A stretch of 64,000 bases of DNA from an uncultured Eubacteriales bacterium (GCA_934729465.1 CAKVEP010000009.1:14215-78214), one strand, 5' to 3'. Positions 52,911 to 63,210 are shown, counted from the stretch's first letter. Numbers and translations are program-made. The notes: generated from the sequence alone by a model not told the origin.

Positions 52911-54209
52911 ATGTTGGATTTAGGATATTTATCGGTGGACAATTACGGACAATTAGTAATAGACGGTGTTAGCTCGGCAGAACTGGTTTCTGAGTTTGGA
53001 ACACCTTTGTATGTTATGAGCGAAAGGATTATAAGAAGGAACTGCGAAACATACAAATCTGCTATTGACAAATACTATGATGGTAAAGGTATGGCGCTTT
53101 ACGCAAGCAAAGCAATGATGTGTAAAGAAATGTGCAGGATAATGAAAAGTGAAGGATTTGGTCTTGATGTAGTGTCATCGGGGGAGCTTTATACGGCGAT
53201 AAAATCCGGATTCCCAGCAGAGAATATACACTTCCACGGAAACAACAAAACACTCGAAGAAATAAATCTTGCTTTGGAATATAAGGTTGGCAGAATAGTT
53301 GTCGACAATTTTGATGAGCTTCAAGTAGTAGACAGTTTTGCAAGAGGTAAGGGAGTAACTCAAAAAATTTTATTGCGTATTAAACCCGGTGTTAACCCTC
53401 ACACTCATAGTTCTATAAAAACAGGTCAAATTGATTCAAAGTTTGGCTTTACTATTGAAAACGATGAGGCTATTCACGCAGCAAATGTTGCACGTGATTT
53501 GAAAAATGTTGAATTAATGGGTATACATTGTCATATAGGGTCGCAAATTGCAAATGTTGAGCCGTTCAAAAAGACAGCCGAAGTCATGATGGGATTTGTA
53601 AACGAGGTTAAACAAAGGCTAAGCTTTGAGTTGAAAGAATTAAACCTTGGCGGAGGTTACGCAATAAGATACACGGAGAAAGACGAAAAAATTAATTTTG
53701 ATGATTATTTAAGACAAGTGTTAGAAATTGTCAAGACCAAAGCAGACGAGTTTAATTTAAAAAGACCGTATGTTTACTTCGAGCCGGGAAGAGAGATAGT
53801 CGGAGAGGCAGGAGTGACGCTGTATCAGGTTGGAGGAGTGAAAGAAATCCCCAATGTAAGGACATATGTTTCGATAGACGGGGGAATGACAGATAATCCA
53901 AGATATGCTTTGTATGGCTCTGAATATACGGTTTTAAATGCAAGTAAGCTCAATAAAATTGCAGACAGCAAAGTAACTATAGCCGGAAAATGCTGTGAAA
54001 GCGGGGACATTATTCAAAAAGACGTTGAGATGAAATTTCCCCATGCAGGGGATATTATAACCGTGCTGTGTACGGGCGCATATAACTATTCAATGGCGTC
54101 TAATTATAATAGAATACCAGTTCCTGCTGTGGTTATGATAAAAAACGGCGAAAAGAAAGTTATAGTTAAAAGACAAACGTTGAATGATATTATTAGTAAA
54201 GATGTTTAG
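52911..54209 (+). CDS. lysA: Diaminopimelate decarboxylase
   Basis: Last step of lysine synthesis (meso-DAP to lysine), PLP fold-type III. 432 residues from ATG 52911, with GAGGGGAGAG upstream; the longer frame overlapping engB is rejected. Schiff-base Lys67 in ALYASKAMM, C-H-I-G-S-Q near 205-210, PLP-phosphate loop N-L-G-G-G-Y-A near 246-252, E-P-G-R near 292-295 and C-C-E-S-G-D near 363-368. No other lysine-pathway gene is adjacent. Confidence 0.95.
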   Translation: MLDLGYLSVDNYGQLVIDGVSSAELVSEFGTPLYVMSERIIRRNCETYKSAIDKYYDGKGMALYASKAMMCKEMCRIMKSEGFGLDVVSSGELYTAIKSGFPAENIHFHGNNKTLEEINLALEYKVGRIVVDNFDELQVVDSFARGKGVTQKILLRIKPGVNPHTHSSIKTGQIDSKFGFTIENDEAIHAANVARDLKNVELMGIHCHIGSQIANVEPFKKTAEVMMGFVNEVKQRLSFELKELNLGGGYAIRYTEKDEKINFDDYLRQVLEIVKTKADEFNLKRPYVYFEPGREIVGEAGVTLYQVGGVKEIPNVRTYVSIDGGMTDNPRYALYGSEYTVLNASKLNKIADSKVTIAGKCCESGDIIQKDVEMKFPHAGDIITVLCTGAYNYSMASNYNRIPVPAVVMIKNGEKKVIVKRQTLNDIISKDV

Positions 54210-54240
54210 TAATTGTCAAAAGAATGCGATTATAAATAGC

Positions 54241-54270
54241 TTGACATATCACAATGATACGTAATAAAAT
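54241..54270 (+). promoter_or_regulatory. Promoter with operator-like palindrome before the secreted 112-aa protein
   Basis: TTGACA (54241-54246), 18 nt, TAAAAT (54265-54270). The spacer starts with the inverted repeat TATCA-CAA-TGATA (54247-54259), positioned where a repressor could bind. Confidence 0.6.
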
Positions 54271-54326
54271 AGTGTGGGATATTTATTGTTATATCCTTAA
54301 ATTTTTATATAAGGGGAATTCTTGTT

Positions 54327-54665
54327 ATGAAATTTTGGAAAAATTCTACTCTGGCTTTAGCTTTGTTAATGTTTCCGGCAGTGCTTTCGAATGGAAAGGA
54401 AGTATATGTAGGTTTGCCTTCGGATGAGGTTATTAGTGAGTCTGAAGACAATGGCAACTTTAAAAGTTATGCAGAAAAAATTGGAACACTATTAGAAAAA
54501 CTCAAAAATTATGATTGCGATGGTAAACGATACGTCAGTTACGATGATTTTTGGAATGATAAAGATGAGGAGTTAGATGCCAATAGTAAAGAAATTGAAA
54601 AATTAATAAAATTAGCCTCTAATATATTACCAACGGAAGATGGTGGTTGTTGGGACGTTGACTAA
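54327..54665 (+). CDS. Small secreted acidic protein of unknown function
   Basis: 112 residues with signal peptide (MKFWKNSTLALALLMFPAVL, cleavage near S-N-G about residue 23). The mature part is acidic, with two Cys (D-C-D-G and G-C-W) that could form one disulfide, and mostly helical. Shine-Dalgarno AAGGGGA upstream, own promoter. 26 nt before rny. No recognised family. Confidence 0.62.
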   Translation: MKFWKNSTLALALLMFPAVLSNGKEVYVGLPSDEVISESEDNGNFKSYAEKIGTLLEKLKNYDCDGKRYVSYDDFWNDKDEELDANSKEIEKLIKLASNILPTEDGGCWDVD

Positions 54666-54691
54666 TTTTTAAGGGGAGGTAGATGTTTTAA

Positions 54692-56221
54692 TTGGAATGG
54701 GTGTTTTTGGGAGTAGGTGTTGTAGTTGCGTTTGCTTTGGGTTTTCTTTATAGAAAGAAAAGCGCAGAACAGAATATAGGTTCGGCTGAAAATGAAGCTG
54801 CCAGGATAATTAATGATGCGCTAAAAGATGCTGAGTCGAAGAAAAAAGAAATCGTTCTCGAAGGCAGAGAGGAAGTTCTAAAGTTCAAGGGTGAAACTGA
54901 AAAGGAGCTGTCTGAAAGAAGGAAAGATGTTCAAAGACTTGAGAGACGCGTCCAACAAAAAGAAGAAAACCTTGATAAAAAAATGGATAGTCTTGAAAAC
55001 AAAGAAAAGTCACTTGAAAGTAAATCAAAGTCGGTTGAGGAAAAACTCAGAGAGGCAGAGGCTGTAAAAAAGAGCCAGTTTGATATGCTAGAAAGGATAT
55101 CTGGGTTCACGGCTAAGCAAGCTAAGGAGTATTTACTTGAAAGCTTACAGGATGAATTGGTTCATGAAAAAGCGGTAAAAATATCGCTTTATGAGCAAAA
55201 GCTCAAGGAAGAAAGTGATAAAATCGCAAGAAATATTCTTTCTTTGGCAATCCAGAGATGTGCGGCAGACCATGTTGCTGAAGCTACAATATCTGTAGTG
55301 CCGCTGCCTAACGATGACATGAAAGGCAGAATAATAGGAAGAGAAGGTAGAAACATAAGGGCAATTGAAAATTTAACAGGTGTTGACCTTATAATAGACG
55401 ACACTCCAGAGGCGATAACGCTTTCAGCTTTTGACCCGGTTAGAAGAGAAATAGCCAAGGTTGCGCTTGAGAGGTTAATTATTGACGGAAGGATTCATCC
55501 CGCAAAGATAGAAGAGATGATAGAGAAGGCTAGAATAGATGTTGAAAGAGATATAAAAGAAACTGGTCAACGGACTATCTTACAGTTAGGGATAAATAAC
55601 GTGCATGGAGAGATAGTCAAACTTTTAGGCAGGCTTAAATTTAGGACAAGCTATGGTCAAAATGTGCTTAAACATTCAATAGAAGTGGCGAATATATGTG
55701 GAATGTTGGCGTCGGAGCTGGGGTTAGACTCCACTTTAGCTAAAAGAGCAGGTCTTTTGCACGACATAGGCAAGGCTCTTGACCACGAAATAGAGGGTTC
55801 GCACGTTGACATAGGTGTGGACGTTGCTAAAAAATATAAGGAAAGCAATGACGTTATTCATGCTATTCATGCTCATCATGGAGATATTGAACCTAAAACA
55901 GAAATAGCATTTTTAGTTCAGGCGGCAGATGCGGTTTCGGCTGCGAGACCCGGAGCAAGAAGAGAAAACCTGGAAAACTACATAAAACGTTTGGAAAAAT
56001 TAGAATCTTTAGCGTCATCGTTTGTTGGCGTTGAAAGCTGTTTTGCAATCCAAGCCGGAAGAGAAATCCGAGTTATGATAAAGCCTGAAGTTATAAATGA
56101 CGAGAGTATGATACCGCTTGCAAGAAGTATTTGTAAAAAAATAGAGGCAGAATTAACGTATCCCGGTCAAATTAAGGTTAATATAATAAGAGAGAGCAGA
56201 GCTATTGATTACGCTAAATAA
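54692..56221 (+). CDS. rny: Ribonuclease Y
   Basis: Membrane-anchored endoribonuclease that initiates mRNA decay in Firmicutes. 509 residues: N-terminal helix (VFLGVGVVVAFALGFLY), long Glu/Lys coiled coil (about 25-150), KH domain with GRIIGREGRNIRAIE near 210-224, HD domain with LLHDIGKAL near 352-360. TTG start at 54692 with AGGGGAGGT upstream. A terminator follows, then ymdB. Confidence 0.96.
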   Translation: MEWVFLGVGVVVAFALGFLYRKKSAEQNIGSAENEAARIINDALKDAESKKKEIVLEGREEVLKFKGETEKELSERRKDVQRLERRVQQKEENLDKKMDSLENKEKSLESKSKSVEEKLREAEAVKKSQFDMLERISGFTAKQAKEYLLESLQDELVHEKAVKISLYEQKLKEESDKIARNILSLAIQRCAADHVAEATISVVPLPNDDMKGRIIGREGRNIRAIENLTGVDLIIDDTPEAITLSAFDPVRREIAKVALERLIIDGRIHPAKIEEMIEKARIDVERDIKETGQRTILQLGINNVHGEIVKLLGRLKFRTSYGQNVLKHSIEVANICGMLASELGLDSTLAKRAGLLHDIGKALDHEIEGSHVDIGVDVAKKYKESNDVIHAIHAHHGDIEPKTEIAFLVQAADAVSAARPGARRENLENYIKRLEKLESLASSFVGVESCFAIQAGREIRVMIKPEVINDESMIPLARSICKKIEAELTYPGQIKVNIIRESRAIDYAK

Positions 56222-56250
56222 AATGTTTTTATAAAAATATTTGTTAAAAT

Positions 56251-56290
56251 AAATATCAGCTTAAATTTTAAGCCGGTATTTATTTTTTTT
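56251..56290 (+). terminator. Terminator of rny
   Basis: 14-bp stem with one mismatch (AAATATCAGCTTAA / TTAAGCCGGTATTT, 3-nt loop) followed by ATTTTTTTT. Confidence 0.88.
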
Positions 56291-56339
56291 AGTTTATGGA
56301 GTAAAATATGTGTAAAATAAAAAATAAGTGGTGGTATAG

Positions 56340-57128
56340 ATGAGAATACTTGCGATAGGTGATGTTGTTGGAAAGCTAGGGTGTGAATTTATAAAGGCGA
56401 AGCTTCCAATGCTCAAAAAGGCAAAAAATATAGACATGGTTATAGCAAACGGCGAAAATTCAGCAGAAGGAAATGGTATTTTACCCGTTACAGCGGAAAA
56501 TTTATTTTCAAGCGGGGTAGACGTGATAACCACGGGCAACCATACCTTTAGGAGAAAGGAAATTAGACCATATTTAGATGAAAATATGTTTATACTAAGA
56601 CCGGCAAACTATCCTCAAGCCACAACCCCGGGCAGAGGTTTTTACAAATTTGATATGGGAAAGTTAAAGGTGTGCGTGATAAATCTTTTAGGCACGGTTT
56701 ATCTGGAAAGTCTGGAAAATCCATTTGACGTCATTGACAGGATACTTGAGGAAAGTAAAGATTGCAAAATAAGGATAGTTGATTTTCACGCCGAGGCGAC
56801 AGCTGAAAAACGAGCACTAGGGTATTATTTAGATGGTAAGGTGTCGGCACTTTTCGGAACACACACTCACGTTCAAACTTCAGATGAGTGTATTTTACCC
56901 ATGGGCAGCGGATACATAACAGATGTTGGTATGACGGGTGTAATTCATTCTGTTTTGGGAGTGAAGTATGAAATCTCCATAAAGAGGATGAAGGAAAAGC
57001 TTCCGATAAAGTTTGAAAATGCACAAGGTGCTTGTAAAATGGAGTGCGCTATATTTGACATAAATGAAGAAACAGGTAAATGTGTTGGAGTTGAAAGGTT
57101 AAGAATAACCCCACAATTTAAAATTTAG
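56340..57128 (+). CDS. ymdB: YmdB-family metallophosphoesterase
   Basis: 262-residue TIGR00282-type phosphoesterase, a 2'3'-cyclic-nucleotide/cAMP phosphodiesterase in Bacillus that affects biofilm and development. Motifs: I-G-D-V-V-G near 6-11, N-G-E-N-S-A near 37-42, T-T-G-N-H-T-F near 62-68, D-F-H-A-E-A-T near 145-151 and GTHTHVQTSD near 172-181. Pairing with rny is conserved. Confidence 0.94.
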   Translation: MRILAIGDVVGKLGCEFIKAKLPMLKKAKNIDMVIANGENSAEGNGILPVTAENLFSSGVDVITTGNHTFRRKEIRPYLDENMFILRPANYPQATTPGRGFYKFDMGKLKVCVINLLGTVYLESLENPFDVIDRILEESKDCKIRIVDFHAEATAEKRALGYYLDGKVSALFGTHTHVQTSDECILPMGSGYITDVGMTGVIHSVLGVKYEISIKRMKEKLPIKFENAQGACKMECAIFDINEETGKCVGVERLRITPQFKI

Positions 57129-57175
57129 GACGATTTTTGTTAAATTTTTCTTGCGTTTATTGATGATACATTAAA

Positions 57176-57204
57176 TTGACATATAAATGAATATACTTTA
57201 TAAT
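57176..57204 (+). promoter_or_regulatory. Consensus promoter of fakA
   Basis: TTGACA (57176-57181), 17 nt, TATAAT (57199-57204), about 75 nt before the TTG start. Confidence 0.88.
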
Positions 57205-57285
57205 GTAAATTGGCTATGTTAGGAAATTTAGGTTTTTAGCTTTAAAATATATATATTTTGTGTTTAATAAAGGAGTGCTTATCAG

Positions 57286-58944
57286 TTGATTAACGGAAAC
57301 TGTCTAAAAAATGCCGTGATTTCGGGAGCGAATAATATACTTAAAAATAAAAATTTCGTGGATGAACTAAATATTTTCCCGGTTCCGGACGGCGATACCG
57401 GAACTAATATGTCTATGACGATTTCATCAGCTATTGATGTATTGAAAGATGTTGAAGATGAAACGGTTGGCGAGGTTTCAAAAAAGGTTGCGTCTGCACT
57501 TTTAAGAGGTGCCAGAGGAAACTCCGGGGTTATACTATCTCTTTTGTTCAGAGGAATATCTAAGGGACTTGAAGGAAAAGAAGAGGCAAATGGTCTTGAT
57601 TTAGTCAGTGCGCTTGGAATGGGCGTTGAGGCAGCTTACAAAGCTGTTATGAAGCCCACGGAGGGGACTATCTTAACAGTTGCAAGGTTAGCTCACGAAA
57701 GAGGAAAAATCGCTGCTCATTTTAATAATGACGCTGTTTATGTTTGGTCCGAAATGTGCATAGGAGCGAGCGACGCTTTAAAAACCACTCCTGATTTGTT
57801 GCCTGTTTTGAAAAAGGCGGGTGTTGTTGATGCGGGCGGAAAAGGACTGTGTTTAATTTTCGACGGAATGCTTTCTGTGTTTAAAGACAATGTTATTATA
57901 GAATACAACAATGAAAGCACAAAAATAGAGTCTGATGATGTGTTTAGAAGTGCTGCGGCGGAATTTGATGACGACATCAGGTTTACATATTGTACCGAAT
58001 ACATTGTTGGCAGGAGTAGATTATGTAAAACTCCGCCAAGTAAATTACGTGACTTTCTTCAGAAGATAGGCGACTGTGTTGTGGTTGTTGACGACGAAGA
58101 AATTATAAAAGTTCATGTTCATACTGAAAATCCCGGGAAAGCACTCCAAGAAGCTTTAAAATTTGGTCAACTTTTGACGGTTAAGGTTGAAAACATGAAA
58201 GAGCAACACAGACGTGCTGTTGAGGCAAACAAAGAAAAGCTGATGAAAAAAGGTTTGGATTTAAGTCCGGTTGAGCCTGAAGAAGAAGTGGGATTTGTGG
58301 CTGTGGCTGCGGGAGAAGGACTTTGCGACTTATTTAAAGATTTAGGATGTCTAAACGTTATAAGCGGCGGTCAAACTATGAACCCCAGCACAGACGACAT
58401 TCTAAAAGCAATTTTAGCAACTCCTGCAAAAGTAGTGTATGTGTTCCCTAACAATAAAAATATAATTATGTCTGCCGAGCAAACCGTAAGCTTGGTAAAA
58501 GACAGGCAAGTAATAATAATTCCAACAAGAACGGTGCCTCAGGGTATATCTGCAATTTTAGCGTATAATGCGGATTTGTCTTCAGAGGAAAACATTAATG
58601 CAATGAACAGTCAAATTCAAAGGGTCAGTACCGGACAAATCACATTTGCAGCAAGAGATTCCGAATTTGGCGGATTTAAAATAAAAGAGGGAGAAATAAT
58701 CGGTCTTGATAACGGAAAGCTTGTTTTGAAAGAAAAGGACCCTTGCAGAGCTTTGATGAAATTGATAAAAAGCATGAGGAAGAAAGACACACAATTTGTT
58801 ACCATTATTTACGGAGAAGATGTGACGGAAGAACAAGCTCAAAATGTTTATGAAGAGGCAAAAAACAAGCTTGGTAATGATGTGGACGTATCTTTAATAA
58901 ACGGCAAACAACCTATATATCATTTTGTTTTGTCGATAGAATAG
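57286..58944 (+). CDS. fakA: Fatty acid kinase subunit A (YloV, DAK domain)
   Basis: Phosphorylates FakB-bound fatty acids, feeding exogenous fatty acids into phospholipids. 552 residues: N-terminal DhaL domain with NIFPVPDGDTGTNMSMT near 26-42 and G-A-R-G-N-S-G-V-I near 75-83, followed by the YloV-type C-terminal domains. TTG start with AAAGGAG 10-11 nt upstream. No FakB/DegV gene is nearby. It precedes recG, a common order in Clostridia. Confidence 0.94.
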   Translation: MINGNCLKNAVISGANNILKNKNFVDELNIFPVPDGDTGTNMSMTISSAIDVLKDVEDETVGEVSKKVASALLRGARGNSGVILSLLFRGISKGLEGKEEANGLDLVSALGMGVEAAYKAVMKPTEGTILTVARLAHERGKIAAHFNNDAVYVWSEMCIGASDALKTTPDLLPVLKKAGVVDAGGKGLCLIFDGMLSVFKDNVIIEYNNESTKIESDDVFRSAAAEFDDDIRFTYCTEYIVGRSRLCKTPPSKLRDFLQKIGDCVVVVDDEEIIKVHVHTENPGKALQEALKFGQLLTVKVENMKEQHRRAVEANKEKLMKKGLDLSPVEPEEEVGFVAVAAGEGLCDLFKDLGCLNVISGGQTMNPSTDDILKAILATPAKVVYVFPNNKNIIMSAEQTVSLVKDRQVIIIPTRTVPQGISAILAYNADLSSEENINAMNSQIQRVSTGQITFAARDSEFGGFKIKEGEIIGLDNGKLVLKEKDPCRALMKLIKSMRKKDTQFVTIIYGEDVTEEQAQNVYEEAKNKLGNDVDVSLINGKQPIYHFVLSIE

Positions 58945-58965
58945 CATTTTGGAGGATTGAATTTT

Positions 58966-61023
58966 ATGGTTTCGCTTTTTAGTAAGGATATAAGTTATCT
59001 AAAAGGAGTCGGACCTAAAAGTGCAGTCTTGTTTGAGAAATTAGGTGCACCGAATGTCGGTGCACTTTTGCATGTCTACCCGAGGACGTATGAAGACTGG
59101 AGCAAAAATTTGAGTATACACGAAGCCCTTTTAAGTGGAGAAAAATCTTGCATGAAATTAAGAGTGGTTTCCGAGGTGAGAAACATATTTTTAAGAAACG
59201 GAAATAAATTATGTAAAGCCAAGGCAACGGACGGCGTAGATTTGATAGACATAGTATTTTTTAATAATGTGTATGCGGCTAAAGGCTTGGAGATGGGAAA
59301 AGAATATTTGGTTTTTGGTAAGGTTTCGACTAACGGAAAAGGGTGTGAAATAATAAATCCTGAAGTCAGAGGTTTAGGTAACGCTCCGGGTTTAAGACCT
59401 ATATATTTACAAATTAAAGGATTACCCTCTTGGAAAATAGAATCAGCTATGAAAAATGCAGTCGGCATGATTTCAGACGATTTTAAGGAAACGCTTCCTG
59501 AATATATTATCAAAAAATATAATTTATGTAGTTTAAGAGATGCTCTTGAAAGTATACATTTCCCTAAAAATGAGAAATCTTTAAATTGTGCGAGAAAGAG
59601 GTTGGCGTTTGAAGAGCTGTATTTTTGGCAGCTGGGGATAGCTATGTTTAGGAAAGAGACAAAAAAGAAAACAAACATTCAAATTTCTAAAGATTACACC
59701 GACGAATTTTATTTTATGCTTCCCTTTGAACCGACCGGTTCACAAAAAAGAGTAATCAAAGAGTGTACGAAGGAAATTGAAAGTAACGGGTTTTCCATGA
59801 ACAGACTCATTCAAGGCGACGTTGGTTCCGGAAAGACGGTAGTTGCGGCAGCGGTGATTTATAATGTTATAAAAAATGGATATCAAGCCGCATTTATGGT
59901 TCCGACTGAAGTGTTAGCATCGCAGCATTATAACACTATAACAAATTTATTTAATGGGTTAAATGTGAAGGTGAGCGTGTTAACGGGTTCAACAAAACTT
60001 AAGGAAAAGCGAAAAATACTAGACAGTGTGTTAAGTGGGGAGCCTCAGCTTGTAATTGGAACTCATGCGTTAATATCTGATAGTGTGGAGTTTAGTAAAC
60101 TTGGGCTTGTGGTCACAGACGAACAACACCGTTTTGGAGTAAGACAGCGCACAAAGCTTATAGATAAGGGAGTAAACCCTCATATATTGGTAATGTCTGC
60201 AACCCCAATACCAAGGACTTTGGCGTTTGTGATGTATGGCGATTTGGACGTATCCGTTATAGACGAGCTCCCACCGGGCAGACAATACATAGACACTTTT
60301 TGTGTTGGTACAAATAAAAAACAACGGGTTTACGATTTTATAAAAAAGCACCTAGACAAAGGTTTACAAGCTTATATAGTGTGTCCCTCAATAGAGGAAA
60401 GCGATATGGGATTAACTGCAATTGAAACGTATGCCAAAGATTTAGATACCGGAGTATTTAAAGAATATTCGGTTGGCATACTTCACGGTAAGATGAAGCC
60501 GAGCGAAAAAGAAGAAATAATGAAAAAATTTAAAAATGGAGAGTATAACCTTCTTATATCGACGACGGTTATAGAGGTTGGAATAGACGTTCCAAATGCT
60601 GTTGTGATGGTGATAGAAAACGCCGAAAGATTTGGATTATCTCAGATGCACCAGCTCAGAGGAAGGGTTGGAAGAGGAAAAGAAAAATCTTATTGTGTGC
60701 TTATATCAGACAGCAAAACAGAAGACTCCTTAAAAAGGTTTAAAGCAATGATAACTACCAACGACGGATTTTATTTAGCCGGAGAAGACCTTAAGATAAG
60801 AGGTCCGGGACAATTCCTTGGAGCAAAACAACATGGTATGCCCGAGATGAAGCTGGCGAGTGTTTTTAAAGACGTCGGTCTTGTTAAGGATTGTCGGGAG
60901 GCTGTGGAAGAAACTATCTGTAAGGAGAAAGATTTTATAAAACAAAATTTTAATAGTATAAAATATTACATAAGCGGATTTTTCGGTTTAGAGCTTAATG
61001 ATGATGTTTTGTTTTTAGCGTAA
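58966..61023 (+). CDS. recG: ATP-dependent DNA helicase RecG
   Basis: Branch-migration helicase. 685 residues from ATG 58966 (GGAGG 10 nt upstream; TTG 58957 touches it). N-terminal wedge/OB domain, helicase motifs GDVGSGKTVVAA (I, near 284-295), DEQH (II, near 386-389), S-A-T-P-I-P-R-T (III, near 413-420), T-T-V-I-E-V-G-I-D-V-P near 532-542 and Q-L-R-G-R-V-G-R-G (VI, near 563-571), ending with the TRG element. 12 nt after fakA on the ORF scale. Confidence 0.96.
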   Translation: MVSLFSKDISYLKGVGPKSAVLFEKLGAPNVGALLHVYPRTYEDWSKNLSIHEALLSGEKSCMKLRVVSEVRNIFLRNGNKLCKAKATDGVDLIDIVFFNNVYAAKGLEMGKEYLVFGKVSTNGKGCEIINPEVRGLGNAPGLRPIYLQIKGLPSWKIESAMKNAVGMISDDFKETLPEYIIKKYNLCSLRDALESIHFPKNEKSLNCARKRLAFEELYFWQLGIAMFRKETKKKTNIQISKDYTDEFYFMLPFEPTGSQKRVIKECTKEIESNGFSMNRLIQGDVGSGKTVVAAAVIYNVIKNGYQAAFMVPTEVLASQHYNTITNLFNGLNVKVSVLTGSTKLKEKRKILDSVLSGEPQLVIGTHALISDSVEFSKLGLVVTDEQHRFGVRQRTKLIDKGVNPHILVMSATPIPRTLAFVMYGDLDVSVIDELPPGRQYIDTFCVGTNKKQRVYDFIKKHLDKGLQAYIVCPSIEESDMGLTAIETYAKDLDTGVFKEYSVGILHGKMKPSEKEEIMKKFKNGEYNLLISTTVIEVGIDVPNAVVMVIENAERFGLSQMHQLRGRVGRGKEKSYCVLISDSKTEDSLKRFKAMITTNDGFYLAGEDLKIRGPGQFLGAKQHGMPEMKLASVFKDVGLVKDCREAVEETICKEKDFIKQNFNSIKYYISGFFGLELNDDVLFLA

Positions 61024-61068
61024 AGTAAAAGCAGGACGGTGGAATTTTTAAATTAAGGTGGTTTAATT

Positions 61069-63210
61069 ATGGATATAACAAAAATTTTAGAAGATGAATT
61101 TAAAATAAATAAGAGCCAGGTTGAGAACACGGTAAAATTAATAGACGACGGCAACACAATTCCATTTATAGCACGATACAGAAAAGAAATGACAGGTGCA
61201 CTCGATGACCAAGTTTTAAGACAGATTTTTGAAAGGCTAACATATTTAAGGAACCTCGAGCAACAAAAAGAGAAGGTAAAACAAGCGATAGAAGAGCAAG
61301 GTAAGCTAACTGACGAAATAATACAAAGTCTTGAAAGCTCCACCACCTTAACAGAAGTTGAGGATATATACAGACCATATCGTCCCAAGAGAAAAACACG
61401 AGCGTCTATAGCAAAGGCGAAAGGCTTGGACCCGCTTGCAGAGTATATATACAGTCAGGCTCCGGGCGGAGAGGCAATAGAAAACGAGGCAGCTAAATAT
61501 ATTAACGAAGAACTTGGAGTGACGAGTGTACAGGAGGCTTTAAGCGGAGCCAAAGACATTATAGCCGAGCTTATATCAAACGACGCTCAAACAAGAAAAA
61601 GACTTAGATATGTGTGTACTCATAATGGTGTAATAACGTCAAAAGCGTGTAATGAAGATATGGGTGTGTATGACGTGTATAAGGACTTTTCGGAGCGCAT
61701 AGACAAAATTGCAGGATATAAAATTTTAGCAATAAACAGAGGCGAAAAAGAAGGTTATTTAAAGGTAGCCGTTGAGTTCGACGCAGCTAAGGCGAACAAT
61801 ATTTTAAGGTCTATACATATAAAAGAAAAATCTCCATATGAGGAATGTATGCAAGAGATAATAGATGATTCTTACAATAGATTGATATTTCCGTCAATAG
61901 AACGTGAAATAAGAAACGAGCTTACCGAAAAGGCAGATAACGAGGCGATAAAAGTTTTTGCGGACAACACAAGACAACTTTTAATGCAACCGCCTGTAAA
62001 GGATAAAGTAACTCTTGGCTTAGACCCGGGGTATCGTACGGGGTGTAAAGTGGCTGTTGTTGACAGTACAGGAAAACTTCTTGACACGGGAGTAATTTAT
62101 CCTGTTCCCCCTCACAACAAGATTGAGCAAGCCAAGACTATAGTAAAAGACATGATAAATAAATATAACGTTGAGGTCATAGCTATAGGCAACGGTACGG
62201 CGTCACATGAAACGGAGGTTTTTGCATCTGAGCTTATAAAGGAAATCGATAAAAAAGTAGCTTATATGGTAGTAAGCGAAGCAGGAGCTTCTGTGTATTC
62301 AGCGTCTAAGCTTGCGGCAGAAGAATTTCCTGAATATGATGTGTCGTTACGTTCGGCGGTGTCGATAGCCAGAAGACTCCAAGACCCGCTTGCTGAGCTT
62401 GTTAAGATAGACCCTAAGGCAATAGGTGTTGGACAATATCAGCATGATATGCCGCAATCACAGCTTTCTGAGGCTCTTGACGGCGTTGTTGAAGATTGCG
62501 TAAATAATGTTGGGGTAGACTTAAACACAGCTTCCGTACAACTTTTATGTAGGGTTTCGGGAATAAATAAAACTGTGGCGAAAAATATAATAAAATATCG
62601 CGAAGAAAACGGAATGTTTAAATCAAGGTCTAAATTAAAGGAAGTGCCAAAACTCGGACCAAAAGCATTTGAACAGTGTGCAGGGTTTTTGAGAGTGCTT
62701 GAAAGCAACGAATTTTTAGACAAAACTGCCGTACACCCCGAAAGCTATAAGGCAGCCAAAAAGCTTTTAGAAATTTGTGATATACAAGTTAAAAGTAAGG
62801 ATTTTTCAGGAATAAAAGAAATAGGCGAAAAAGCCTCTAAAATAGGAATAGAAAGCTTGTCTAAAGACATAGGAGTTGGAGTACCAACTTTAAATGATAT
62901 AATTTCTGAGCTTAACAAGCCGGCAAGGGACCCAAGAGAAGCACTTCCGAAGCCTATGCTTAGGACAGACATAATGGGAATGGAAGATTTAAAGGCTGGA
63001 ATGAACCTTAAGGGAACGGTAAGAAATGTTGTGGATTTTGGAGCTTTTGTTGATATAGGAGTGCACCAAGACGGGCTTTTACATATATCTAAAATATCGA
63101 AACAAAGAATAAAACACCCATCTGAAGTGCTAAGGGTAGGAGATATAATAGATGTAGAGGTTCTGGAGGTCGACAACGACAAAAAAAGAATTTCTTTATC
63201 GCTTAAATAA
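61069..63210 (+). CDS. tex: Tex-family RNA-binding transcription accessory protein
   Basis: 713 residues. N-terminal helical Tex region, YqgF/RNase H-like domain (TLGLDPGYRTGCKVAVVD near 318-335), helix-hairpin-helix pair (D-L-N-T-A-S-V-Q-L-L near 484-493 and K-L-G-P-K-A-F near 527), and C-terminal S1 domain (G-T-V-R-N-V-V-D-F-G-A-F-V near 648-660). Binds RNA/DNA and the elongation machinery; exact role in Firmicutes unsettled. Confidence 0.95.
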   Translation: MDITKILEDEFKINKSQVENTVKLIDDGNTIPFIARYRKEMTGALDDQVLRQIFERLTYLRNLEQQKEKVKQAIEEQGKLTDEIIQSLESSTTLTEVEDIYRPYRPKRKTRASIAKAKGLDPLAEYIYSQAPGGEAIENEAAKYINEELGVTSVQEALSGAKDIIAELISNDAQTRKRLRYVCTHNGVITSKACNEDMGVYDVYKDFSERIDKIAGYKILAINRGEKEGYLKVAVEFDAAKANNILRSIHIKEKSPYEECMQEIIDDSYNRLIFPSIEREIRNELTEKADNEAIKVFADNTRQLLMQPPVKDKVTLGLDPGYRTGCKVAVVDSTGKLLDTGVIYPVPPHNKIEQAKTIVKDMINKYNVEVIAIGNGTASHETEVFASELIKEIDKKVAYMVVSEAGASVYSASKLAAEEFPEYDVSLRSAVSIARRLQDPLAELVKIDPKAIGVGQYQHDMPQSQLSEALDGVVEDCVNNVGVDLNTASVQLLCRVSGINKTVAKNIIKYREENGMFKSRSKLKEVPKLGPKAFEQCAGFLRVLESNEFLDKTAVHPESYKAAKKLLEICDIQVKSKDFSGIKEIGEKASKIGIESLSKDIGVGVPTLNDIISELNKPARDPREALPKPMLRTDIMGMEDLKAGMNLKGTVRNVVDFGAFVDIGVHQDGLLHISKISKQRIKHPSEVLRVGDIIDVEVLEVDNDKKRISLSLK

